Origin: Leptolinea sp. UBA5203
GTDB lineage: Bacteria > Chloroflexota > Anaerolineae > Anaerolineales > Anaerolineaceae
DNA length: 12,441 nt
Direction: 5' to 3'
Assembly (NCBI GenBank): GCA_002412765.1
Contig: DHVR01000055.1
Span: 1 to 12,441, forward strand
Position 1 is the stretch's first letter. Each line of letters starts with the position of its first letter. Shown in pieces: positions 1-7,933 of the stretch. The position numbers and the translations under genes were made by a program. Below the pieces are notes generated by a model. It was not told the origin of the DNA. It searched no databases and saw nothing but the letters and a program-made list of their open reading frames with translations.

Positions 1-411
1 GGATTTTCGTTACAGTATCTGTCAATAGTGAGAAAACACTAGCTAGCTCTCTTGCTTCTTATGAATGTGGTTCTCGCCCCGATGGGGTGTGATCTCAACA
101 TCCTGCCAAAAACCACCCCCTCCTGCACCTCTCCACCCAAGGGCGTGCTACGCGACCAAAAATCCACAAAATTGGTTGTCCAATCTGGGCTTTACGGATT
201 TTTAGGGGAGGAAGTGCTGGTCAGTTCAAGTAACATCTTTATTATTGATTATAAGATGCGTTTGAGAGAAACAGGGTTAACGTAGGGGCGCGAGGCTCGC
301 GCCCTACCCCCTGGGGGAGACGGCATCCACTCTTGCCGATGATTTCTTGGAAATAAACAGATAGATTAGGGCGATAATGATTCCCTTCTGTAACCATCCC
401 CAATCCCGGAT
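1..411. other. non-coding stretch without a convincing gene
   Basis: No reading frame here looks like a real protein. The two short frames present (52-285 plus, 242-430 minus) have no recognisable domain, no clear ribosome binding site and low-complexity composition. The stretch does hold inverted repeats. Arms at 158-165 (AAAAATCC) and 196-203 (GGATTTTT) enclose a second small hairpin (ATTGG at 171-175, CCAAT at 180-184). A GC-rich palindrome lies at 282-307. The outer arm ending in a T run could be a weak terminator of a gene lying left of the window, but this is a guess. Confidence 0.6.
282..307. repeat. short GC-rich palindrome (REP/MITE-like)
   Basis: The left arm 282-294 and right arm 296-307 are reverse complements, apart from one extra G in the left arm. 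The central part GCGCGAG-G-CTCGCGC is perfect. The ends read GTAGGG... and ...CCCTAC, matching the end style of the palindrome at 1950-1979. It lies in non-coding DNA upstream of the lipoprotein promoter. There is no T run on either side, so it is not a typical terminator. It is best read as a member of a dispersed intergenic palindrome family, which would need a genome-wide count to confirm. Confidence 0.55.
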
Positions 412-440
412 TTGAATTTAAGTTTTTCATCCTATATAAT
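412..440 (+). promoter_or_regulatory. sigma70-type promoter for the lipoprotein gene
   Basis: A TTGAAT -35 hexamer (412-417) and a perfect TATAAT -10 hexamer (435-440) are separated by exactly 17 bases. Transcription would begin near 447, giving a leader of about 75 bases before the ATG at 523. The spacing, the perfect -10 and the position directly upstream of a gene with a strong ribosome binding site support it. Confidence 0.6.
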
Positions 441-522
441 GATTACATCTGAGGGGATCATCATTCAAGTTCCATTACGCATGTTTCGTCATCCATGAAC
501 CAGGTTTTTATGTGGAGGAACA

Positions 523-1926
523 ATGAATAAGAATCACCTTTTTGCAAGAGCTTATTGGAGTAGTTTATTAATTTTCATTCTTATCCTGACATCCTGTACC
601 TTTCCAACCATCAATGCAGGAGAAGACCAAAGCGCAGCCATCACGCAGACATTTGCGGCCGTCAATTTAAGCATCGCCCAAACACAGGCCGCTATGCTCA
701 TTACACCGGCAATCATTGATACACCCATCCCCGCAATAGTGGATACTGTTACCCCATCCCCAACTGAAACCGCCTTACCAACTGCCACTATTGAACACAA
801 AACGCTGCCTGGAGAACCTCCCGGTGGTACACATAGCGGCATGACCGATGCGGATTCTTCCGGCACAGCCGGAGAGCAGCGTGCCCGAGCAGGCGAATTT
901 TTCACCATGAACCTATACGAGCGTCCTTTCAATGCCAACACCATGGATGTCTATTACCCTGATCTGGATATCCAAAAAGGCGTGCTAAACCGTTCTGGGG
1001 ATTGGGTTTATGTAGTCATCACCCTCAAAGGACCCTCACCTGAAGGAACCATGCGCGGATTTTATGGGCTAGAAGTGGACATGGATCTGGATGGTCGCGG
1101 GGATGTGCTGATCATGGGCGGACAACCCGGCGCTGCCTGGAGCACAGACAATGTTCGCGTCTGGCAGGACAGCAACAATGACGTGGGTGACAACGCAATT
1201 CTCTCCTCTGATCCACCTCAGGCAGGCGATGGTTATGACAAAATCATCTTTGATGCCGGCGTTGGAGCCGATGCCGATCTGGCCTGGGTACGCCGCTCGC
1301 CATCCAACACCAATGCGGTAGATATTGCCTTCAAAGCCAGCGCCATTAATAATGATGCCGAATACATCTGGGGTGCCTGGACGGACCTGGGGGTGATGAA
1401 TGCCGCCTGGTTTGACTACAACGATCACTTCACTCATGCAGAAGCAGGTTCCCCACTTAAAGAAGTTGCCCAGCATTACCCCATAAAAGCCTTGTTTGAG
1501 GTGGATAACACCTGCCGCTGGACGGTTGGGTTTGCACCCAAGGGGGATGAACCCGGCATTTGCTCTGTTCCGGCTACGCCCACACCCACCTTCACCGTCA
1601 CCCCCAGCCTGGTACCCTCCAATATCACGGGTATCGTCTTTCGGGACGGCAATGGAGATTTAGCCTATCAATCGGGTGAGTCTCCTCTAGGTGGCGCGAG
1701 TGTTCATCTATACAGCGGATCCTGCGGTTCCGGAGGTGGAGAAATTGCCTCTACAAACACAGGTTCAGACGGCCGATATAATTTTGGCGGCATTAATCCC
1801 GGCACCTACTGTGTGGATGTTAATCCAGCTCCTGCTACTTACACCGCCAGGACCCCAGCAACAAGTGTTACTGTTGGAGTTCCCAAAACGCATATTGTCA
1901 ATTTTGGCTATTTCTATCTGGGTTAA
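523..1926 (+). CDS. secreted lipoprotein with C-terminal SdrD B-like domain
   Basis: A 467-residue lipoprotein, likely anchored on the outer face of the cytoplasmic membrane. The start is set by GGAGG at 514-518, four bases before ATG. Residues 1-25 are a lipoprotein signal: charged start, hydrophobic core at about 13-23, lipobox LTSC with Cys25. Residues 60-95 are a Thr/Pro-rich spacer. Residues 125-345 form a domain I do not recognise by name. It is rich in Trp, Asp and Gly, looks beta-rich, and holds a calcium-loop-like DMDLDGRGD at 186-194. A second Thr/Pro linker (350-366) leads to residues 367-465, which resemble the SdrD B / Cna B-like fold: an ITGIVFRDGNGD opening, then SDGRYNFGGINPGTYCVDV. 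That fold is usually a rigid stalk or carbohydrate-binding-like module, so a surface display role is inferred. No catalytic motif is visible. The gene stands alone, with its own promoter, and is convergent with the exporter operon. Confidence 0.85.
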   Translation: MNKNHLFARAYWSSLLIFILILTSCTFPTINAGEDQSAAITQTFAAVNLSIAQTQAAMLITPAIIDTPIPAIVDTVTPSPTETALPTATIEHKTLPGEPPGGTHSGMTDADSSGTAGEQRARAGEFFTMNLYERPFNANTMDVYYPDLDIQKGVLNRSGDWVYVVITLKGPSPEGTMRGFYGLEVDMDLDGRGDVLIMGGQPGAAWSTDNVRVWQDSNNDVGDNAILSSDPPQAGDGYDKIIFDAGVGADADLAWVRRSPSNTNAVDIAFKASAINNDAEYIWGAWTDLGVMNAAWFDYNDHFTHAEAGSPLKEVAQHYPIKALFEVDNTCRWTVGFAPKGDEPGICSVPATPTPTFTVTPSLVPSNITGIVFRDGNGDLAYQSGESPLGGASVHLYSGSCGSGGGEIASTNTGSDGRYNFGGINPGTYCVDVNPAPATYTARTPATSVTVGVPKTHIVNFGYFYLG

Positions 1927-1949
1927 TTTCAACGAGAGGCTGCCTAATT

Positions 1950-1979
1950 TGTAGCGGTAATTCATGAATTACCGCTACA
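1950..1979. repeat. perfect 30-bp palindrome
   Basis: The left half, TGTAGCGGTAATTCA (1950-1964), is the exact reverse complement of the right half (1965-1979). There is no spacer, and symmetry stops at 1949/1980. The outer bases GTAGCGG/CCGCTAC parallel the ends of the 282-307 palindrome, and the centre is TTCATGAA. It sits 24 bases after the lipoprotein stop codon. It lacks a following T run, so it is more like a REP/MITE-type intergenic element than a standard terminator, though transcribed RNA would fold strongly. Confidence 0.8.
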
Positions 1980-2071
1980 TGTGGTGATGGCCTGGATATG
2001 TATGTCGGCATCGTCTATGGAAAATGACTTATTTAGCCAGCCCCGTTTGCCAGACTAATTTTGCGTCATTT

Positions 2072-2107
2072 AAAAAACGAGAGGCTGTCAAAATGATCAG
2101 CCTCTCG
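2072..2107 (-). terminator. rho-independent terminator of the exporter operon
   Basis: Arms CGAGAGGCTG (2078-2087) and CAGCCTCTCG (2098-2107) form a perfect 10-bp stem with a 10-base loop. Read on the minus strand, the stem is followed directly by TTTTTTA (2071-2077). It starts about 22 bases after the adaptor gene's stop codon, the expected place for the operon end. In the plus direction no T run follows, so it would serve the lipoprotein gene poorly. Confidence 0.85.
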
Positions 2108-2129
2108 ATGTTTACCCAGTTTGTATTCC

Positions 2130-3329
2130 TTATTCTAACGGGAAGGTCACAAAAGCAGTCATGTTCCAGTTAAGCCGTTCATCGGTTTCATCCAGGCTAA
2201 CTTTCACCGTGTAAGTGATATCACCCTGTTTGTTCTCACCCAACATCTTGACCTTGCTGACCACACCTTTCAACTGAACATTCTTAAGAGCATCAAATTC
2301 AATGGTTACGGGCATGCCTTCTTTAATATTGATCACGTCTAATTCAGTCAGATCCGTGGTTTCAATTTCCCATTTGGACACATCGCCAATCACTGCCGCT
2401 GGTGAACCCGGTGTGATAAATTCACCGATGTTCAAATTATTGGCAACCAATTGACCATCAAATGGGGCAGTCAAGCGGATATCATCCAGTGCTGCTTTGG
2501 CTGCTTCAAAACTAGCCTTGGCTTCTTTAAGTTTTGCTTCCGCCAATGCTAAATCATCAGGATCAGGTTTTCCAGTTTTCAGCCCTTCAAGTTTACGTTC
2601 GGCTTCAGCCAAATTGGCAATTGCTAGAGCAACTTTGGCATCTGCTTCTTCCACGATATTCGCTTCCGGATACCCCATGGCATAGTTCAAATTGTACTGA
2701 GCTTTATCATTAGCCTTTTTGGCAGCCACCAACTGACTCATGGCGCCGGCTCGAATAGGATCGTCTTCATTATAATTTTCTTCGAAAAAATTATAATATT
2801 CCTCTGCATCCTCCAAAGCTTTTTTGGCAATTATGGCATCCGCACGGATACCATCCAATGTCGTATCACTGCTGCGGCGGTAATCCTTGCGTCCTCGCTC
2901 ATCTTCGGCGTCTTCCAGAGCAATCTTCGCTTGGGCAACGGCCAACTCGGCCTGAGCTTTCATCACATCCACATTATCAAACAAATTATCATAGGCTTGC
3001 TGTGCTGAAATCACAGCCAATTCTGCAGATGAGAGTTGGGATTCAAGACGCTCCGTGCCGCTCAATTGAGCAATCACATCGCCTTTTTTCACAGTACTTC
3101 CTTCAACAATAAAAATATCATCCACTACGCCCCCGCTGATAAAGCTCAGGGTTGCACTGCGGACAGGAACTACTTTACCCTCTGCCACGATTTTTAAATC
3201 GGCCAGTACCGGTGCTATGGTTTCTGTTGCCTGAACCTCAGGCGCGGCTGTACCGCTGCACCCGGATATCACACCAGCAAACATCACTCCAATCACAACC
3301 AGGTATACCGTTATTTTATTCGCCTTCAT
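2130..3329 (-). CDS. HlyD/MacA-type periplasmic adaptor, lipoprotein form
   Basis: A 399-residue membrane fusion protein, the adaptor of the neighbouring ABC exporter. The start is supported by AAGGAG at 3338-3343, eight bases before ATG. Residues 1-24 are a lipoprotein signal with lipobox ISGC (Cys24), so the protein should be lipid-anchored outside the cytoplasmic membrane. Residues 50-91 and 285-316 are the two halves of the biotinyl-lipoyl-like domain (VRSATLSFISGGVV, VEGSTVKKGDVI; LTAPFDGQLVANNLNIGEF). Between them, residues 95-285 are a long Ala/Glu/Lys-rich alpha-helical coiled-coil hairpin. Residues 317-398 form the beta-barrel and membrane-proximal part. Length and layout match MacA/HlyD relatives. 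It is the last gene of the operon, 74 bases after the permease, and has a possible internal promoter. The substrate is unknown. Confidence 0.9.
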   Translation of the reverse strand: MKANKITVYLVVIGVMFAGVISGCSGTAAPEVQATETIAPVLADLKIVAEGKVVPVRSATLSFISGGVVDDIFIVEGSTVKKGDVIAQLSGTERLESQLSSAELAVISAQQAYDNLFDNVDVMKAQAELAVAQAKIALEDAEDERGRKDYRRSSDTTLDGIRADAIIAKKALEDAEEYYNFFEENYNEDDPIRAGAMSQLVAAKKANDKAQYNLNYAMGYPEANIVEEADAKVALAIANLAEAERKLEGLKTGKPDPDDLALAEAKLKEAKASFEAAKAALDDIRLTAPFDGQLVANNLNIGEFITPGSPAAVIGDVSKWEIETTDLTELDVINIKEGMPVTIEFDALKNVQLKGVVSKVKMLGENKQGDITYTVKVSLDETDERLNWNMTAFVTFPLE

Positions 3330-3364
3330 GAATCAATCTCCTTATTCTAGATAAAACAAATCCT

Positions 3365-3393
3365 ATTATACAATCATAGTGCATTTCTATTAA
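3365..3393 (-). promoter_or_regulatory. possible internal promoter of the adaptor gene
   Basis: On the minus strand, TTAATA (3388-3393) and a perfect TATAAT (3365-3370) are 17 bases apart, in the 74-base gap between the permease stop and the adaptor start. Initiation would fall near 3358, about 29 bases before the adaptor ATG. The -35 is only a 4 of 6 match and the local DNA is AT-rich, so a chance match is possible. Confidence 0.4.
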
Positions 3394-3403
3394 TATTTCA
3401 TCA

Positions 3404-5800
3404 TCATTCATAAGCTAACACATCCCGAATCGTCAGACGTACCGCGTTACGGGCGGGCAAGATACTGGCTACGATCGAAAGAACCACAATCAAGATCATC
3501 CAGAAGAAAACACCTTCTAGCGAATAAATGAATTTGACCGGTGATTCAATAAATGCCATACCCACCACATAATCCAAGACCTGGGTGATGGGAATCGCCA
3601 GGATGCCGCCAAACACCATACTAATCAGCCCTACCATTACGCCTTCCACAATCACAATGGTGATAATGGAGCGATCCGCAGCGCCAATGGAACGCATCAC
3701 CCCGATCTCCCGGGTGCGTTCCAGGACGTTCATAGACATCAGTCCCATCAGTCCCAACCCGCCGACCACGGCAATCAAAACTGCCATGACCAAGAGGAAA
3801 TTGATCAGCACATCAATACTGGCATTCTGCGAGCGGATCATCTCATCCCCAATAGCCATATTCGAGACCGAAATTTCGGCGCTTTCCAAAACTTTGCTGA
3901 TTTCGTCCCCAATGCGGCGCTGATTGATGGCATCCGAAAATGAGGTTTGTACACGGATCTCGCTCACTTTTTCAACCATGCCCATCACACTGGCCAGATA
4001 ACCATAATTAGCATACAAAATCGGTGGTACAACGGTGCCCGCCATGGAGTATATTCCCACCACTTTCCAATCGGTGTCCTTTCCATTCAGGCGAATGGTC
4101 AGGGTATCTCCAACTTTGTAATTCGGGAATTTTTTTAAGAAATGATTCCCAATCACAATCGCATTCTCATCTTCCGGTAACAACCAGCGTCCCGAGACAA
4201 TATTCGGATCAATCATTTCAGAACCTGCTGGCGGTGCATAAATCAAAATCTGTTCGGCAACGTTCTCTCCGGAATACACTTCACCCAGAGAGGCACCCCA
4301 GCCTTCCACAAGTTCCACGCCAGGCACTTTATCAACCAGAGGATACACTTCTTCCTGACGGTAATAACGACCAAATCCGATATTGACATCTGAAATGAAA
4401 TATCCCATGACATCATTAATTTCCTGATACAAGGACGCTTTTACATTGAAAACGCCAATGAAGATGGCACCGCCCAGAGTCAGGGTAATCAAAGTAAGCA
4501 TGAGCCGCGCTTTTCTTCGGAAAGTATTGCGGATAGAGATAATCAATGGCCGGGACAAAAATGAAATTTTATTCAGTAATCGATCAATCCAGTTTTCTTT
4601 ACTCGCAGCTTTGCCCATCCCATAGGTGCTGAAGGCTTCCCGAATGGTAATGCGTGAGCCGCTCAACACTGGAGCCATGGCTGCCACAAGGGGTACGATC
4701 AGTGCTACGATTAATTCCAGCACGATGGATAAAAAAGGAATACGGAATCCCTGGATGTTAAAGTTCAGGTAACCTGCAACCCCGGATGATATACCAAAAC
4801 TGATCAAAGCCGAGAGGGGCAAGGCGATCAAAAAAGCCAGCACACCAAAAGAAATCACCATCACCAGATACATCTGTAAGATTTGCTTTTGTTCCGCGCC
4901 AATGGTTTTCATGATCCCAATTTGACTGATGTGTTGGGTAAGTAGCGCAGTAATCGTGTTGATCACCAGGAAACCACTCATCATCACAGCCAGCACACCT
5001 AAAAAAGACATGATCACGCCTAGAGCACTGGTGATGCTGGAAGCAAAATGTTTCCCTGGTTCATAGACACTAGTATAGTAAACTTTTCTGCCGCTTTTCT
5101 CTAATTTATCACCCACAGCTTCCGCTACTTTTGTAACATGCGCAGCATCCAGTGCGTTTTCAGAGACGGTCATCAACAATTGGGAGAAATCATAGGAGCC
5201 GCCCAACCACACCAGGGTATCCTGATTGACATACCCTGTAATTTGATCTGTGAAAGCAAAAGGATAGCTAGTAACATCGTGAACAACGGCACTGACCACC
5301 AGTTCCTTAATTTTTTTATCCGCAAGACGAACTTGAATGACATCCCCTGGTTTTACGTTAAAAACACTCAGCGCAGATCGTTCAATAAAGATCTGGTGCC
5401 GGTCAAGATGCAGCGGACCATTAGCAATTTGAGGTCGAATTACCCCAATTTCCATGCGCTTCACGTCCGGAATGGAAGTAACCGATAAAGTTTTCCATGT
5501 TCCATCTATGATCTGCACCTCAGCATTGACAGAACCGCGCCCTTCCACAGTACCGACCCCATCCGTCTTTTTCAAGGCAACAATCGTATCGGCATCCAAC
5601 AAGTCAGTGTAGATAACTGCATGATAGGGATTGGAAGATTGATAATCCTTGTCCATATCATTCATCAAAATATCAAAAGTAATACTGACCATGCCCACGG
5701 CAAATACACCCACAGCAATGGAAAGTACAACCAACAAAGTACGGACCTTGTTGCTCCATAGATCAGCCAGTACTTTTTTCCAACGCGGACTGATGTTCAT
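3404..5800 (-). CDS. ABC exporter permease, duplicated FtsX/MacB-like
   Basis: A 798-residue integral membrane permease with two FtsX-type repeats. The first half has a transmembrane helix at about 18-45, an extracytoplasmic domain at 50-255, then helices at about 262-285, 315-337 and 357-379. The second half repeats this: helix 432-452, outside domain 455-660, helices 663-690, 711-738 and 762-782. Each half carries the cytoplasmic coupling loop: SQIGIMKTIGA at 292-302, and the textbook ERTREIGVMRSIGA at 694-706. The family (type VII, MacB/LolCDE-like) moves substrates out of the membrane or envelope rather than across it by a channel. Having both halves in one chain means a single copy could pair with an ATPase dimer. 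The start is coupled to the ATPase gene: its ATG shares one base with the upstream stop (TAATG), with GGAG seven bases before. Confidence 0.92.
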   Translation of the reverse strand: MNISPRWKKVLADLWSNKVRTLLVVLSIAVGVFAVGMVSITFDILMNDMDKDYQSSNPYHAVIYTDLLDADTIVALKKTDGVGTVEGRGSVNAEVQIIDGTWKTLSVTSIPDVKRMEIGVIRPQIANGPLHLDRHQIFIERSALSVFNVKPGDVIQVRLADKKIKELVVSAVVHDVTSYPFAFTDQITGYVNQDTLVWLGGSYDFSQLLMTVSENALDAAHVTKVAEAVGDKLEKSGRKVYYTSVYEPGKHFASSITSALGVIMSFLGVLAVMMSGFLVINTITALLTQHISQIGIMKTIGAEQKQILQMYLVMVISFGVLAFLIALPLSALISFGISSGVAGYLNFNIQGFRIPFLSIVLELIVALIVPLVAAMAPVLSGSRITIREAFSTYGMGKAASKENWIDRLLNKISFLSRPLIISIRNTFRRKARLMLTLITLTLGGAIFIGVFNVKASLYQEINDVMGYFISDVNIGFGRYYRQEEVYPLVDKVPGVELVEGWGASLGEVYSGENVAEQILIYAPPAGSEMIDPNIVSGRWLLPEDENAIVIGNHFLKKFPNYKVGDTLTIRLNGKDTDWKVVGIYSMAGTVVPPILYANYGYLASVMGMVEKVSEIRVQTSFSDAINQRRIGDEISKVLESAEISVSNMAIGDEMIRSQNASIDVLINFLLVMAVLIAVVGGLGLMGLMSMNVLERTREIGVMRSIGAADRSIITIVIVEGVMVGLISMVFGGILAIPITQVLDYVVGMAFIESPVKFIYSLEGVFFWMILIVVLSIVASILPARNAVRLTIRDVLAYE

Positions 5801-6954
5801 TATTTACTCCGCGCGGATTGATTCTCACTAACCCGGCGGGATACCATAGTTTCCACAACACGTTTGGTATCCCGGTTTTCATTGAGCAATTCTTCAAACA
5901 GACTTCTCTTAATCGCAATCACTTTTACAGGCAGTTCCCCGGCAGTAATAGTGGCAATAGCGTGTCCACCGTTCATCAATTCCACTTCGCCAAAATATTC
6001 GCCCGGTCCCATGCGATTGACCGTAACTTTTTCACCGCGGGGTTTATTCAAGGCAATATCCACAAAGCCTTCGGTAATGATAAAGAAACGATCATTCACC
6101 TCATTTTCCTTGACAATTTGGGCGCCAGCGGCAAACGACAACGGCTCACTGCCCTTTGTCGCCTTTAACATCTGCTGATGCGAGAGGGTCGGCAAGGCAC
6201 GCAACAACCATTCATTCACCAATTCGCCATCGGCCAGTAAAATGGTGCGGGTCACCCGCCGGGCGAGGGAATTATCATGGGTCACCATCAAAATAGTCTT
6301 ACCCTGATTGACCAGCATTTCGAATAGACCAAAGACCGCTTCTGCCGTTTGGGAGTCCAGGTTGCCGGTAGGTTCGTCGGCTACAATCACGGGAGGATTA
6401 TTAGCTAAGGAACGGGCAATGGCCGCACGCTGCTGTTGACCGCCAGAAACTGCGGAAGGCAGCTTGTTGGCATGGTCCACCATTTCCACCATGTCTAGCA
6501 TTTCCAGTGCCTTGGCCTTACGCTCACGCGGGGCATATACATTACAAAAATCCATGGGCAGCATCACATTTTCCAACACGGTCAGCATGGGCAGCAGTTG
6601 GAAAAACTGAAACACGATGCCCATATTGCGTCCGCGCCATTTGGACATTTCGGATTCATTCATATTGTGCACGGAAGTTTCCGCCACAAACACATGGCCC
6701 GCAGTAGGATGATCGATACCGGCAATCATATTAATCAGCGTGGACTTACCACTGCCAGATTTACCGATAATGCCAACAAATTCACCCGGTTGAATGCCAA
6801 CGTTAATACCTTTCAGAACAGGGAACAACCCTGCTGCTGTTTCGTAACTTTTATACAAATCACGAATCTGGATAATGCCTTCACCCATGGTGGGTGTCAC
6901 GGTTTGCACTTCCGCTGTGATTGCTTTTCCAGTTTTCTTGCGTAGATGTAGCAT
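5800..6954 (-). CDS. ABC exporter ATPase with C-terminal cNMP-binding-like domain
   Basis: A 384-residue fusion. I chose the ATG at 6954 because AGGAGG lies five bases upstream; an in-frame ATG 54 bases earlier lacks such a site. Residues 27-250 are a MacB/LolD-class ATPase: Walker A GKSGSGKST (64-72), Q-loop Gln116, signature SGGQQQR (170-176), Walker B VIVADEP (189-195), switch His226. Residues 254-372 match the cyclic-nucleotide-binding fold (Crp-like beta-barrel), with FGEVELM at 321-327 in the phosphate-binding cassette. The Arg that normally contacts the cyclic phosphate is replaced: the motif reads HAIATITA (331-338), with Ala332 where Arg is expected. The domain may therefore bind another ligand or regulate without cAMP/cGMP. 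It is the first gene of the operon and overlaps the permease gene by one base. Confidence 0.92.
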   Translation of the reverse strand: MLHLRKKTGKAITAEVQTVTPTMGEGIIQIRDLYKSYETAAGLFPVLKGINVGIQPGEFVGIIGKSGSGKSTLINMIAGIDHPTAGHVFVAETSVHNMNESEMSKWRGRNMGIVFQFFQLLPMLTVLENVMLPMDFCNVYAPRERKAKALEMLDMVEMVDHANKLPSAVSGGQQQRAAIARSLANNPPVIVADEPTGNLDSQTAEAVFGLFEMLVNQGKTILMVTHDNSLARRVTRTILLADGELVNEWLLRALPTLSHQQMLKATKGSEPLSFAAGAQIVKENEVNDRFFIITEGFVDIALNKPRGEKVTVNRMGPGEYFGEVELMNGGHAIATITAGELPVKVIAIKRSLFEELLNENRDTKRVVETMVSRRVSENQSARSK

Positions 6955-7129
6955 AGTACCTCCTGAAAGCCATCGAAAAATTAATGGGGGCTTTTCAATG
7001 TTTTCCAATACCTATATACGGGAATGGATTAAAGAAAGTTTCACGCAATTGGTGTCGGGAATCGTTTTCTGATCTGGTGTGTTTTAAGATAAAATCCAAT
7101 CAACCCCATTTGTACCACACGAGGAACCC
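6955..7129. promoter_or_regulatory. divergent intergenic region
   Basis: This 175-base gap separates the minus-strand exporter operon from the plus-strand YwaF-like gene, so both promoters should lie here. I see the two ribosome binding sites (AGGAGG on the minus strand at 6960-6965, GAGG on the plus strand at 7121-7124) and AT-rich hexamers such as TAAGAT (7085-7090) and TAAAAT (7090-7095) for the rightward gene. I see no well-spaced -35 partner for either direction, so exact promoters are not called. Confidence 0.4.
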
Positions 7130-7873
7130 ATGGACCAATTCTTTGCAAAAGATTTCAACGGACAGGCTTTTGAATTGTTTGGAACCAGTCATCTAATCGC
7201 CATCAGTGTAATCATTCTTTGTATTCTTCTCCTCTATTTTTTTCGGTTTCGAATGAGTGAAAAAGGGAAACAAATTTTCCGCTATACTTTGGCTATTGTC
7301 TTAGTAGCCAACGAAACATGCTGGCACATCTGGAATGCCTGGATTGGAGAATGGAATATTCAAACCATGCTGCCTTTCCACCTATGCAGCCTCCTGGTCT
7401 GGCTGGCCGCTTATATGCTGGTCAAAAAATCATTTCACATCTATGAGTTCACTTATCTGCTGGGCATCGTCGGCGCTATGCAGGCCATCCTCACCCCGGA
7501 TGCTGGGCCTTATGGATTCCCCCACTACCGCTTTTTTCAAATCTTCATCTCCCACGGCAGCATTATCCTGGCCGCCGTTTACATGACCTGGGAGGAAGGT
7601 TTCCGCCCGGTACCCTCGTCCCTGGTGCGGGTGATTGTGGGCAGTAATCTTTACATGGCCCTGGTTGGGTTGGTCAATTGGGCTTTGGGTAGCAATTATC
7701 TATTCATCGCCCATAAACCCGTCACCGCCAGCTTGTTGGATATACTGCCTGAATGGCCGATCTACATCCTCTATATTGAAGGACTGGCCGTTTTCCTGTG
7801 TTTTGTGATGTACCTGCCTTTTGCTATCTCGGATTTCCGAGCCAAAAAACAGGCAGCAAAACTGCCCGGCTGA
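7130..7873 (+). CDS. TIGR02206 (YwaF-like) integral membrane protein
   Basis: A 247-residue membrane protein of the TIGR02206 / Bacillus YwaF type, whose function is not established. About seven transmembrane helices are visible, near residues 20-38, 52-71, 80-98, 106-121, 136-153, 163-185 and 208-233. Family-like conserved spots are LPFHLCSL (81-88), the polar ISHG at 140-143, and NYLFIAHKP (189-197) followed by SLLD. Conserved His, Asn and Pro inside membrane segments suggest a transporter or membrane enzyme, but this is inference. The start follows GAGGAA at 7121-7126. The gene ends 25 bases before a strong terminator, so it is probably transcribed alone. Confidence 0.85.
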   Translation: MDQFFAKDFNGQAFELFGTSHLIAISVIILCILLLYFFRFRMSEKGKQIFRYTLAIVLVANETCWHIWNAWIGEWNIQTMLPFHLCSLLVWLAAYMLVKKSFHIYEFTYLLGIVGAMQAILTPDAGPYGFPHYRFFQIFISHGSIILAAVYMTWEEGFRPVPSSLVRVIVGSNLYMALVGLVNWALGSNYLFIAHKPVTASLLDILPEWPIYILYIEGLAVFLCFVMYLPFAISDFRAKKQAAKLPG

Positions 7874-7898
7874 TTTCCTTCTCCCCCTTAAACTCCAT

Positions 7899-7922
7899 AA
7901 ATCCGGTTCGCCGGATTTTTTT
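7899..7922 (+). terminator. rho-independent terminator with TTCG loop
   Basis: AAATCCGG (7899-7906) and CCGGATTT (7911-7918) form an 8-bp stem closed by the very stable TTCG tetraloop (7907-7910). A run of seven T ends at 7922. It closes the YwaF-like gene, whose stop is about 25 bases upstream, and separates it from the next gene. Confidence 0.92.
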
Positions 7923-7933
7923 ATCCAGGAATT

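Noticed and set aside
158..203. Nested hairpin (AAAAATCC...GGATTTTT) as a riboswitch or terminator
   Set aside because: The loop is long, the inner stem only five pairs, and no gene follows closely enough to be controlled. Noted only as a structure inside the non-coding stretch.
52..285. A 77-residue plus-strand open frame in the left non-coding stretch
   Set aside because: No ribosome binding site, no recognisable domain or membrane segment, and composition like translated non-coding DNA. It also runs into the palindrome at its end.
1069..1476. 135-residue minus-strand frame inside the lipoprotein gene
   Set aside because: It overlaps the coherent lipoprotein reading frame, lacks a ribosome site and has no domain.
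6955..7008. 18-residue upstream extension of the exporter ATPase
   Set aside because: The internal ATG at 6954 has AGGAGG at ideal distance, and the extension adds no family-like sequence.
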